NCBI GenBank assembly: GCA_020631555.1
Contig: JAHDGY010000005.1
Location: 1 to 64,000 of the forward strand
Direction of reading: 5' to 3'
DNA: 64,000 bases
From: Flavobacteriales bacterium
GTDB lineage: Bacteria > Bacteroidota > Bacteroidia > Flavobacteriales_D > Parvicellaceae
The position numbers and the translations under genes are program-made. Every line of letters begins with the position of its first letter. The first letter of the stretch is position 1. The notes under the pieces were generated by a model, which was given only the letters and a program-made list of their open reading frames with translations, did no database searches and had not been told where the DNA came from. This document shows positions 55,923 through 64,000 of this stretch, piece by piece.

Positions 55923-58900
55923 TTTGCGAAAAATAGTTTCTATCAGATTGAAACTTGCAGCCTTGAGCATTGCATGGCTGGGCACAATCAAACCTTGTGA
56001 AGCCCAATGTCCAAATGATAATACGTTTATTGGTCAAAATCTTACTGTTACTTGTCCGGGAAGTACAACCTTGTCAATGAGTACGGGCGATTACGTTATC
56101 TTGAATGTGACTACGGGAAACGTATATTCGGTTTCAACGTGTGGAGGTTCACAGTGTAATACGCGTCTTACTTTATCCAATTTAAACGGGACGGTTTACG
56201 CCACAAATGACGATGGATCTGGTATAAACTGTGGATCTGGAGAATCACAAATAACTTGGTATTCAGATGTTACAGGTCCTATAGCGGTGTTGCTGGATGA
56301 TCAGAATTGTGGGCATCTTGGGTGTGCTGGAAACTCGGTTACAATTACTTGTTCACAACCTCCAAGTAACACTTCTGTTTGTGGGGCATACGACTTGCCT
56401 GTTGCCGGGTCTTGCCAATATCTCAACTTTGATAATACTCAGGTTGGAAGCACCTTTGGCTTTTTGCCTTCCTGTTCATCTTTTCAAGGAAATGATCTTT
56501 GGTTTAAAGTAGTTGTTGGCAGTTCCGGCGGAGTCAAAATTGAGTTGTCTGCTGATGGAATGGATGATTCCGGCTTGTCTCTATATACTGGAACGGGTTG
56601 CAATAATTTGGTTGAAGCCCAATGCGACGATGACAGTGGTCCAGGTTTAATGTCGGCAGTTGAAGGGGCTTATCCTGAAGGCACAGAGCTGTGGATAAGA
56701 GTATGGGGATTTGACGGGCAACAAGGTAGCTTCAATATTTGTGCTTACGACTATACACCAGTTTATACTGCACAAGATTGCAATTTGGCTATTGACATTT
56801 GTCAAACGAACGGATTTACAATTTCTTCCACAGGATCTGGCCAGGTGCAAGAAATGAAACCAGTTTGGTCCACAGGGGGAACCGTGGGAAATCCAAATTC
56901 TCCTCCTGGTAGTAGTGGTAATTCCGGATGTTTGCTGGATGGGGAATTAAACAGCACGTGGCTTTTGCTTACCGTTTCGAAAGACGGATTGTTAGAGTTT
57001 GTTTTTGGTGCCAATGGAACACAGTCAGGATTTTATGATTGGTCGATGTGGCCATTCAACGACAATTGCGTAGATATTGCTAGTGAAACCGTTGCACCTG
57101 TGCGGTGCAATTACAACGGGGTAAGTTACGGCGGAACAGGTATAGTAGATCAAATACCAACAGGGGGTGATTCTCAGAATTATGAAGCGGCTTTAAACGT
57201 CAAATGCGGTGAACAGTATATCGTGTGCTTTTCCAATTGGAGCGCAGTAAATACTAGCGTTGATATAAGTGTTTCGGGTACAGCTGATGTGTCCTGTATT
57301 TCAGTACCAAAATTGGCTGTACAGGATGTGACCATTTGCAAAGGAGATTCTGCAACGCTCAGCGTAGCAGGTGCCGATGTTTACACTTGGACTCCAAATA
57401 ACTCGTTGTCAAGCTCAACAGGATCAAACGTTTTGGCTTCACCTCAAAATACCCAGACTTACACTGTAACCGGTTCAACGGGTTGCATTTCGTCCGACAC
57501 AACAGTAACGGTTTTCATAGATCAATTACCTAACTTATCAGTAATTAGCTCGGATCCCTCCACTGGAATTTTCGTAAATGGTCCTGATTTTTTTATTTGC
57601 CAAGGCAATCAAATCCATTTGCAAGCTCAAGGTTCAAATTTAGGTTCATATACATGGCTGGATCAAGGAAACTCTGGATTGAGTTGTACTTCATGTTCTG
57701 CCACAACTGTTACTCTACCAGGGCCTGGTAAGTTCAATTATTCTGTGATCGGATACAGTGCTAATGCCTGTGCTGATACGCTTCATTTGACAATTGAAAC
57801 ATCGGATGGTCCCAAGGTTGCTATTAGCGATACGTCATTTTGTTGGGGTGATAGCGTACTTTTGGTCGCCAAAGGAGCATCTCAGTATTCTTGGTTTCCA
57901 GCTACAGGTTTATCGACCACCATTGGAGATTCTGTAATTGCTATTCCGAATTCCACTGCAATTTATTCTGTAGTAGGTTCACAGCTTGGATGTAAAGATG
58001 ATACTGCCCGAATAGTCGTAACAGTTTTGCCCGAATTGGAGGTAGATTTTACTATTGCTGGTAGCTTTTGTGTCGATGGGGATGGGCTCAACTTTTTATC
58101 TCTGGTTTCCGGGGCAACAAGTTCGTCTTTGTACAAGTGGACGTTTTCCGGTTCAAACCAACAAACTATTGCGGGTGTGACTGCAACAGGGATTACTTGG
58201 CCAAGTTCAGGGACTTTTCCGGTGCAGCTTTCAGTTTCTGACGCCCTTTGTTCAGAAACTAAAGTTATGGATGTTACTATTAGAGCTAAGCCTAGTGTAG
58301 TTGCGGTAGCTAACAATTCAGGATGTAGCGGGGCGCAGGGTACAATCACAGCTGGAGGTGGAACAGGTTCTTATTCTTGGAATGCTGGCCAGTACATTGG
58401 CAAAGGGCCACATCATGTAGATACGGGAACTTATAATGTCGTTTTTACTGATGGTTGGGGGTGTGAGGCAAAAGACACGGTAGTTCTAGTGGAAGCCATG
58501 CCTATATCCATTTCAGTATCTTCAACGGACATATTTTGTGGTGGGTCTGGAACAGGAAGTGTGGCTGTTAACAATACAATTGGGGGAACGCCACCATATA
58601 CCTACATATGGACAGGTGGGCTTGGAGTTGGTCAATCTCATTCGGCAGTACCCGCTGGAAATTATCAGGTAACCGTAGTGGATCAAAACAACTGTCAAGA
58701 TTCGACGAGTGTAGTGGTAGAGGATATGACGTCTTTACAAATTAGTTCTTCCTATTCCAATCCAACTTGTGCAAATACACCAACCGGTAGTATTAGTCTG
58801 AATGTTTCTGGAGGCAGCGGGCCCTATAATTACAGTTGGTCCGGAGGTTTGACGGGCCCCAATCCAATGGCAGTTTCAGCGGGCACTTATACATGTATTG

Positions 58901-61900
58901 TTTCAGACCAAGGCAATTGTTTCACTACCGTGGCAATATCACTGGTTGATCCCAACCCGGTGAAAATTATATCTATATCAGCTACTGATCCGACCTGTTA
59001 CGGTGCGTCCAACGGTGGAGTAACTGCCAATGCTGCAGGAGGAACTGGTGGCTTGGCTTACATATGGTTAGGAGTTGGAAATGGAGCTACGCAAGTTGGC
59101 GTTTCAGCTGGGACATATAAGGTTTATGCTTACGATACTAACGGATGCGCTGATAGTGCTTCAATTATTGTTTCCAACCCCGACTCTTTGCAAATTTCAA
59201 TCTCCAAAACAGACATTTCCTGTTATGGTTTGAGCGATGGTTCGGCTGTAGCAACGGTAGTGGGAGGAACTTCTCCGTATTCTTATCAGTGGAATGCCGA
59301 TGGAGGTTTGGTTTCCGGAAATGTAGCTACAGGATTGTCTGCTGGTAATCCAGCTGTTACGGTTACAGACAGCAATGGATGTTCTTCCATTCAAACAATC
59401 TCTCTAATCGCGCCAATACAGATAAACGTTGTTGCAACATCCACCTCGGCATCCTGTGGAAATGGTGATGGTCAAGCTTGCGTGTCCATTTCGGGTGGAA
59501 AATCGCCGTATTCTATTGTTTGGGCTGACCCTTTACAAAGCACCACCTCTTGCGCGAACAATTTGTTTGCTGGTAATTATTTAGTTGCGGTGACAGATGC
59601 AAACGAATGTGTAGGTTCAGCACAGACTGTTGTAGAGGATGTGGGGGCTCCAATAGCAAGTGTACACAGCTTTACCGACGTAACTTGTGCTGGATTGTCA
59701 GATGGAAGTGCTACGATTTCGGTTGCTGGTGGCACTCCACCATATTCCTACAGCTGGACGTCTGGCCAAGTAGGATCTGCTATTTCCAATAATGCACTAT
59801 CCGTGGGATCACACTGCGTAAATGTAGCTGATCAAAACAATTGTATTGCAACCGTGTGTGTTTCCATATCCGAACCCGATTCATTGATGGGAGTTACAAT
59901 CGTTAAAAGTCCTGCTAATTGTGCTGAAAGCTGCGATGGACAATCGATTGTATTGGTTTCCGGTGGAACACCTCCTTACACATATAATTGGAGCCACGGG
60001 TTGGGGTCAACAGACTCTGTTGTTGGAATGTGCTCTGATTTAAGCTACAGTGTCCAAATAAAAGATGTGAATAACTGTAAGATTATCGATAGTATTTCGT
60101 TGGCCAGTCCCAGTGCAATTTCTATTTCGTCGTCGCTTCAGAATCCAAGTTGTTTTGGTTTTGCTGATGGTTCAATCGATATTTCAGTGGGCGGTGGCAC
60201 ACCTCCTTATTCTTATCGGTGGAATGATGGTAATACTTCAGAAGATCTTGCCGGTTTGGCTTCGGGAAATTATAAAGTGGTGCTCGTTGATTTTAAGGGA
60301 TGTGAAGACTCTACGATGGTTTCTCTCATTGATCCCAATCCGATTGCTCTGACTATTTCAGCGAATAGTGCTCATTGTGGAAAGGCGGATGGGAGTATTT
60401 GTGTTACACCTTCCGGAGGAGATGGCATTTTTACCTACCATTGGAGCGATCCAAATAGTCAAACGATGAGTTGCGCGAGTAGCTTATTTGCGGGAAGTTA
60501 TCAATTGCAAATCACAGACGGCCAGCAGTGTTCATTGGATACAACTATATCTGTTCAGAATATTCCCGGACCAGCGGTGTCAACGGCAGTTATTTCAAAT
60601 GCTTCGGGAAATGGACTGTGCGATGGTGAAATTGAAGCATTGGCTTCCGGAGGAATTCAACCATACGCCTATCAATGGGATCACGGAAATAGTCCGTTAA
60701 CCACTGCTGCTTATGGATTGTGCGCAGGAATGTATTGCGTAGAAGTTGAAGACGCCTTTGGTTGCAAAAATGTGGCTTGCGCAGCCATTACAGAACCAGA
60801 TCCGTTGGTGATTAGTACCACGACAACCGGCACCCGTTGTTTTGGCAAATGTAATGGTACTGCGGAAGTAAATGTTTCCGGAGGAATTCCACCGTATCAA
60901 TATTACTGGGGTCATGGAGCAACCTCCAATAAATTAACTGGTTTGTGTGCCGGTAAATACTACATTACCGTTTACGATGCAAATCAAGTTGCTGTCAATG
61001 ATTCGCTAATAATTTCCGAACCAGCTGAAATCCAGGTTTTGGAAGTTTCCACTTTGGATGTTTCGTGCTTTGGTCAATGCAATGGGGCGTTGGGAGCTTC
61101 TGCAATAGGTGGGTCAGGAACGTTAACTTATGAATGGAATTCAGGAAGTTTAGTAGGTTCATCGCAATTAGGTTTGTGTTCAGGGCAGTACGATTTGGTG
61201 ATTACGGATGATAGTCTCTGCCAACAAACAGTTTCAGCCATTTTAAAAGAACCAAAAGCTTTAAGCTTACAATTTGGAAGTACAGCAGCTAAATGTGGTC
61301 AACCAAATGGCCAAGCATGCGTTTCCGTATCGGGAGGAAGTGGCGGTTATACGATAGCCTGGAACGATCCATTGGCTCAATCAAGTTTATGCGCATCGGG
61401 GTTGTTTCCAGGCGCGCATTTAGTTCGAATTCAGGATGCAAATGGGTGTTTGGACTCAGGTACTGTGATTGTACAGAATGAGCCAGGGCCTACAGCGCAA
61501 ATCGGTATTGTTTCAGAGCCTTCGTGTGCGATGAGTTGCGATGGCGTTGCGCAGGCTGCCAACATTGGAGGACTGCCTCCATTTACTTACACTTGGAATG
61601 AAAATTCGGCAAATAATTCTGAACTGCAATATGGATTGTGCGCTGGCAAACATAGTGTGCAGGTTGTTGATGCAAATGGTTGTATTTCTGTTGATTCCGT
61701 TCTGATGTCTCAACCATTGGAGGTGGATGCCGTTGTCTCAGTTTTGGATGCTGCATGTTTCGGACAATCGAGTGGAACTGCAAAGGCCATTGCAGTTGGG
61801 GGCACAATTTCGATGGATTATTCTTACCAGTGGTGGGACAGTTTGTTCACTAACGTGTTAGCAAATGGAAACTCTTTAACTACTGTTTATCAAGGTAAAT

Positions 61901-64000
61901 ACTGGATGTTGGCAAAAGACGATAATGGTTGTGTAGATACTGTTCCTGCTGTAGTGTCACAATCTGATGAAATTAAGGTGGTTACATCTATAAAGAGTGC
62001 TAATTGTGGGCAGGCTACTGGAGCGTTGCAAATTGACACCATTTTAGGTGGTAGTGGAACTTTCGATCCAGTAATTTGGAAAGATGAAAATTACTCAACA
62101 GTTGCTAATACAAGTGCAGTTGTGGCTGGTCAGTATTGGGCCTTGGTTGCAGACCATACTGGCTGCAGAGATTCTACCGTTGCGGTGGTTTCCGATTCTA
62201 GTGGGCCGGTATTAACTCTTACTTCCCATCAAAATGCACGGTGTTTTGATGTTTGTGATGGAAGCGCGAATGTCTCAATATCAGGAGGGGTAGAGCCGTA
62301 TTCGATAAATTGGTTGCCCGCTATTTATAATTTGCCGGATAGCTCAAGCGTAGAAAATTTATGTGCAGATAAATACAGCGTAATAGCTATTGATCAATAT
62401 GGTTGTGCAGGGACAATTACTTTTGAAATAGAAGAACCTACAAATTTGTCTGTGGCCGTGACTAACAGTGCGGCTTCGGGATATGGAATTTGCGATGGAA
62501 CTATTCAATTACAGGTGTTTGGTGGAACATCTCCGATAAGTTATACATGGTTTGAGGACTGTGGGTTTGGACAGCAGCTTGAAAGTTCTGCGGCCAACAC
62601 TCAGGGGTTGTGTGTAGGTAGTTATGGGGTTGTGGTATCAGATTTTAAGGGGTGTTCAGATTCGCTTTGCATAGAAATATCACAGCCAGATTCTATCCAG
62701 ATTCAACTAGCCACAAAAGATACCCGGTGTAATGGAAGTTGTGATGGTCAAATTACGGCACAAGCAACAGGTGGTGTAGGACAAGGTTATACTTACAATT
62801 GGTTTTCCGGAGGTTTTCCCGGAGTATTTATAGGGCAAACTAGCTCTACTGCCAATAATCTGTGCCCAGGAACCTACTATGTAGTCGTTGCAGATTCTAG
62901 CGGTGTTCAGACTATAAGCGCAGAAGTTGGTGTTGGAGAACCGTCTGCAATTGACGCCACAGTCAATATTACAAGTAATTATAATGGGGCCCATATTAGC
63001 TGTTTTGGTTATTGTGACGGATCTGCAGAGGTAATAGCTAGTGGAGGAATCGGTAGTTATTCTTTTGAGTGGGGCATTCAGTCTGGTGCACAGGCTACTG
63101 CAATAGCAAACGGACTTTGTTCAGGGTTGCATCAAGTTGTTGTGCAAGATCTCAATAAATGCAGGGATACATTTTTTGTCACATTGGTAGAACCCGACGA
63201 GCAGAAAATCAACATTAGTAATTCAAATGTTTCTTGTTTTGGTGCTCAAGATGGTTCAGTTACAGCTACGGTTGCAGGTGGGACAGGGCAGATGAACTAC
63301 TTGTGGGACGATCAAAATTTTACGACTTCAAGTTCAGTTTCTGGACTGGATAAGGGGGATTACTGCGTTGTAGCAACCGATGCCAATGGTTGTCAATCCA
63401 CCAAATGTTCTAGAATTGAGGAGCCTATTCAAATGAACCTTTCATCTTATTCATCAGGAGCAAAATGTGGTCAAAACAGTGGTACTGCTCAAGTTATCGT
63501 AACAGGAGGAGTCGGGCCATTTTCTTACCTCTGGTCGCATAATCAGCGAACTTCTCAAGAAATTGATTCATTGCTGGCGGGGTGTTATACGGTGCAGGTT
63601 CAGGATTCATTGCAATGTGTAGATTCACTTGAAATTTGTGTTCAGGATCTTGGTTCGCCATCGGTAAGTGTATTGACAAAAGGGAATGTTCAATGTTATG
63701 GAGGTAATGACGGCTTTGCACAATTGTCGGTTTCGACGGCCAAGCCTCCGTTAACATACCGTTGGTTCGATTCAACTGGATCACAACTTAACCAGGTTAC
63801 GGTAAGTGCACTTGGACTTTCTGCTGGAAGCTACACCGGCGAAATGGTTGATACAGATGGTTGCAAAGCGTCTGTAGTTGTTGCGATTTCACAACCCGAT
63901 AAATTGACCACTACTTTAGCCACTAGTTCGGATGTTAGTTGTTTCGGAGAATGCGATGGAAGTGCTTCGGTTATTGTTTCAGGTGGAGTTACTCCTTATA
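55912..64000 (+). CDS. Giant SprB-repeat surface adhesin, 5' part (open at window edge)
   Basis: The frame opens with ATG 55912 and stays open to the window edge, at least 2696 codons. Residues 1-31 form a signal peptide (core LKLAALSIAWLGTI). The N-terminal 460 residues contain two pre-peptidase/CUB-like beta modules (GNDLWFKVVVGSSGGVKIEL; DGELNSTWLLLTVSKDGLLE). Residues about 465-790 form Ig/PKD-like modules (VQDVTICKGDSATLSVAGAD; ISDTSFCWGDSVLLVAKGAS). From about residue 790 onward there are some 25 SprB repeats of 70-80 residues each. SprB-type proteins are moved along the cell surface by the gliding machinery and are secreted by the type IX system; the expected C-terminal CHU_C domain lies beyond the window. 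The gene overlaps the preceding small exported-protein gene by 11 bases. No interruption is seen. Confidence 0.85.
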   Translation, partial: MFNNLRKIVSIRLKLAALSIAWLGTIKPCEAQCPNDNTFIGQNLTVTCPGSTTLSMSTGDYVILNVTTGNVYSVSTCGGSQCNTRLTLSNLNGTVYATNDDGSGINCGSGESQITWYSDVTGPIAVLLDDQNCGHLGCAGNSVTITCSQPPSNTSVCGAYDLPVAGSCQYLNFDNTQVGSTFGFLPSCSSFQGNDLWFKVVVGSSGGVKIELSADGMDDSGLSLYTGTGCNNLVEAQCDDDSGPGLMSAVEGAYPEGTELWIRVWGFDGQQGSFNICAYDYTPVYTAQDCNLAIDICQTNGFTISSTGSGQVQEMKPVWSTGGTVGNPNSPPGSSGNSGCLLDGELNSTWLLLTVSKDGLLEFVFGANGTQSGFYDWSMWPFNDNCVDIASETVAPVRCNYNGVSYGGTGIVDQIPTGGDSQNYEAALNVKCGEQYIVCFSNWSAVNTSVDISVSGTADVSCISVPKLAVQDVTICKGDSATLSVAGADVYTWTPNNSLSSSTGSNVLASPQNTQTYTVTGSTGCISSDTTVTVFIDQLPNLSVISSDPSTGIFVNGPDFFICQGNQIHLQAQGSNLGSYTWLDQGNSGLSCTSCSATTVTLPGPGKFNYSVIGYSANACADTLHLTIETSDGPKVAISDTSFCWGDSVLLVAKGASQYSWFPATGLSTTIGDSVIAIPNSTAIYSVVGSQLGCKDDTARIVVTVLPELEVDFTIAGSFCVDGDGLNFLSLVSGATSSSLYKWTFSGSNQQTIAGVTATGITWPSSGTFPVQLSVSDALCSETKVMDVTIRAKPSVVAVANNSGCSGAQGTITAGGGTGSYSWNAGQYIGKGPHHVDTGTYNVVFTDGWGCEAKDTVVLVEAMPISISVSSTDIFCGGSGTGSVAVNNTIGGTPPYTYIWTGGLGVGQSHSAVPAGNYQVTVVDQNNCQDSTSVVVEDMTSLQISSSYSNPTCANTPTGSISLNVSGGSGPYNYSWSGGLTGPNPMAVSAGTYTCIVSDQGNCFTTVAISLVDPNPVKIISISATDPTCYGASNGGVTANAAGGTGGLAYIWLGVGNGATQVGVSAGTYKVYAYDTNGCADSASIIVSNPDSLQISISKTDISCYGLSDGSAVATVVGGTSPYSYQWNADGGLVSGNVATGLSAGNPAVTVTDSNGCSSIQTISLIAPIQINVVATSTSASCGNGDGQACVSISGGKSPYSIVWADPLQSTTSCANNLFAGNYLVAVTDANECVGSAQTVVEDVGAPIASVHSFTDVTCAGLSDGSATISVAGGTPPYSYSWTSGQVGSAISNNALSVGSHCVNVADQNNCIATVCVSISEPDSLMGVTIVKSPANCAESCDGQSIVLVSGGTPPYTYNWSHGLGSTDSVVGMCSDLSYSVQIKDVNNCKIIDSISLASPSAISISSSLQNPSCFGFADGSIDISVGGGTPPYSYRWNDGNTSEDLAGLASGNYKVVLVDFKGCEDSTMVSLIDPNPIALTISANSAHCGKADGSICVTPSGGDGIFTYHWSDPNSQTMSCASSLFAGSYQLQITDGQQCSLDTTISVQNIPGPAVSTAVISNASGNGLCDGEIEALASGGIQPYAYQWDHGNSPLTTAAYGLCAGMYCVEVEDAFGCKNVACAAITEPDPLVISTTTTGTRCFGKCNGTAEVNVSGGIPPYQYYWGHGATSNKLTGLCAGKYYITVYDANQVAVNDSLIISEPAEIQVLEVSTLDVSCFGQCNGALGASAIGGSGTLTYEWNSGSLVGSSQLGLCSGQYDLVITDDSLCQQTVSAILKEPKALSLQFGSTAAKCGQPNGQACVSVSGGSGGYTIAWNDPLAQSSLCASGLFPGAHLVRIQDANGCLDSGTVIVQNEPGPTAQIGIVSEPSCAMSCDGVAQAANIGGLPPFTYTWNENSANNSELQYGLCAGKHSVQVVDANGCISVDSVLMSQPLEVDAVVSVLDAACFGQSSGTAKAIAVGGTISMDYSYQWWDSLFTNVLANGNSLTTVYQGKYWMLAKDDNGCVDTVPAVVSQSDEIKVVTSIKSANCGQATGALQIDTILGGSGTFDPVIWKDENYSTVANTSAVVAGQYWALVADHTGCRDSTVAVVSDSSGPVLTLTSHQNARCFDVCDGSANVSISGGVEPYSINWLPAIYNLPDSSSVENLCADKYSVIAIDQYGCAGTITFEIEEPTNLSVAVTNSAASGYGICDGTIQLQVFGGTSPISYTWFEDCGFGQQLESSAANTQGLCVGSYGVVVSDFKGCSDSLCIEISQPDSIQIQLATKDTRCNGSCDGQITAQATGGVGQGYTYNWFSGGFPGVFIGQTSSTANNLCPGTYYVVVADSSGVQTISAEVGVGEPSAIDATVNITSNYNGAHISCFGYCDGSAEVIASGGIGSYSFEWGIQSGAQATAIANGLCSGLHQVVVQDLNKCRDTFFVTLVEPDEQKINISNSNVSCFGAQDGSVTATVAGGTGQMNYLWDDQNFTTSSSVSGLDKGDYCVVATDANGCQSTKCSRIEEPIQMNLSSYSSGAKCGQNSGTAQVIVTGGVGPFSYLWSHNQRTSQEIDSLLAGCYTVQVQDSLQCVDSLEICVQDLGSPSVSVLTKGNVQCYGGNDGFAQLSVSTAKPPLTYRWFDSTGSQLNQVTVSALGLSAGSYTGEMVDTDGCKASVVVAISQPDKLTTTLATSSDVSCFGECDGSASVIVSGGVTPY
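58290..64000 (+). repeat. About 25 tandem SprB repeats
   Basis: Each unit of about 210-250 bases encodes the pattern SCFGxxDGSAxVxVSGGxxPYxYxW...L.AGxYxVxVxDxxGC....EPxx(I/L). Five units (starting about 59442, 60360, 61284, 61995 and 63456) have a variant opening CG(x)xxGxA in place of CFGxxDG, and all five close with a GP-containing linker instead of EP. These variant units fall at repeat numbers 6, 10, 14, 17 and 23, suggesting growth by duplication of four-unit blocks. Confidence 0.75.

Noticed and set aside
58290-64000. CRISPR array
   Set aside because: The periodicity is 210-250 bases of coding sequence with amino-acid-level similarity, not short identical DNA repeats with spacers.

Overview
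The window comes from a low-GC Bacteroidota genome, most likely a marine or freshwater flavobacterium of the Cryomorphaceae/Crocinitomicaceae type. The evidence is type IX secretion (T9SS) substrates ending in gliding-motility C-terminal (CHU_C) or VYPNPA-type sorting domains, SprB repeats, TonB receptor/DUF4249 pairs, split transketolase subunits, monomeric isocitrate dehydrogenase, and promoters of the TTG-N-TAnnTTTG kind. Most of the window is chromosomal core and near-core sequence, not a genomic island.

Layout. 1-266: the end of an IS3-type element inserted in the 3' part of a group II intron, which itself sits exactly at the 3' end of a CaiB-type CoA-transferase gene. 1533-7211: a 1645-residue cation-chloride-cotransporter homologue fused to a long helical region and a P-loop ATPase module, directly abutting an MscS-like channel gene; this is the most unusual locus of the window. 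7.5-15.5 kb: small metabolic genes (nitroreductase, SRPBCC protein, FAD-linked oxidase, zinc phospholipase/nuclease-like protein, ComB, GcvT, a glycosyltransferase). 15.7-27.6 kb: an Omp28-like secreted protein in pieces, serine dehydratase, S41 protease with a periplasmic partner, isocitrate dehydrogenase, a class III aminotransferase, and a broken membrane glycosyltransferase. 27.8-32.5 kb: one packed minus-strand run, transketolase N half, VWA protein, transketolase C half, decayed ECF sigma and anti-sigma genes, then a Spy-like protein. 33-45.8 kb: CHU_C surface protein, YchF, PaaZ-like bifunctional enzyme with an enoyl-CoA hydratase, ribosomal protein S1, and a TonB receptor/DUF4249 pair. 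45.9-55 kb: TrxB, a glycosyltransferase, GuaA, a LysM/periplasmic-binding-fold protein, malate dehydrogenase, and an ECF sigma factor overlapping a membrane-anchored PKD/CHU_C protein. 55.3 kb to the end: a small exported protein overlapping the start of a giant SprB-repeat adhesin (more than 2696 residues, open at the window edge).

A recurring theme is single-base damage. Six accessory genes carry about a dozen in-frame stops or frameshifts, and one glycosyltransferase seems to have lost its ATG (now ATA). All recognisable core genes (rpsA, guaA, mdh, icd, trxB, ychF, gcvT) are intact. That pattern fits ongoing gene erosion better than uniform sequencing error, but read-level data are needed to decide.
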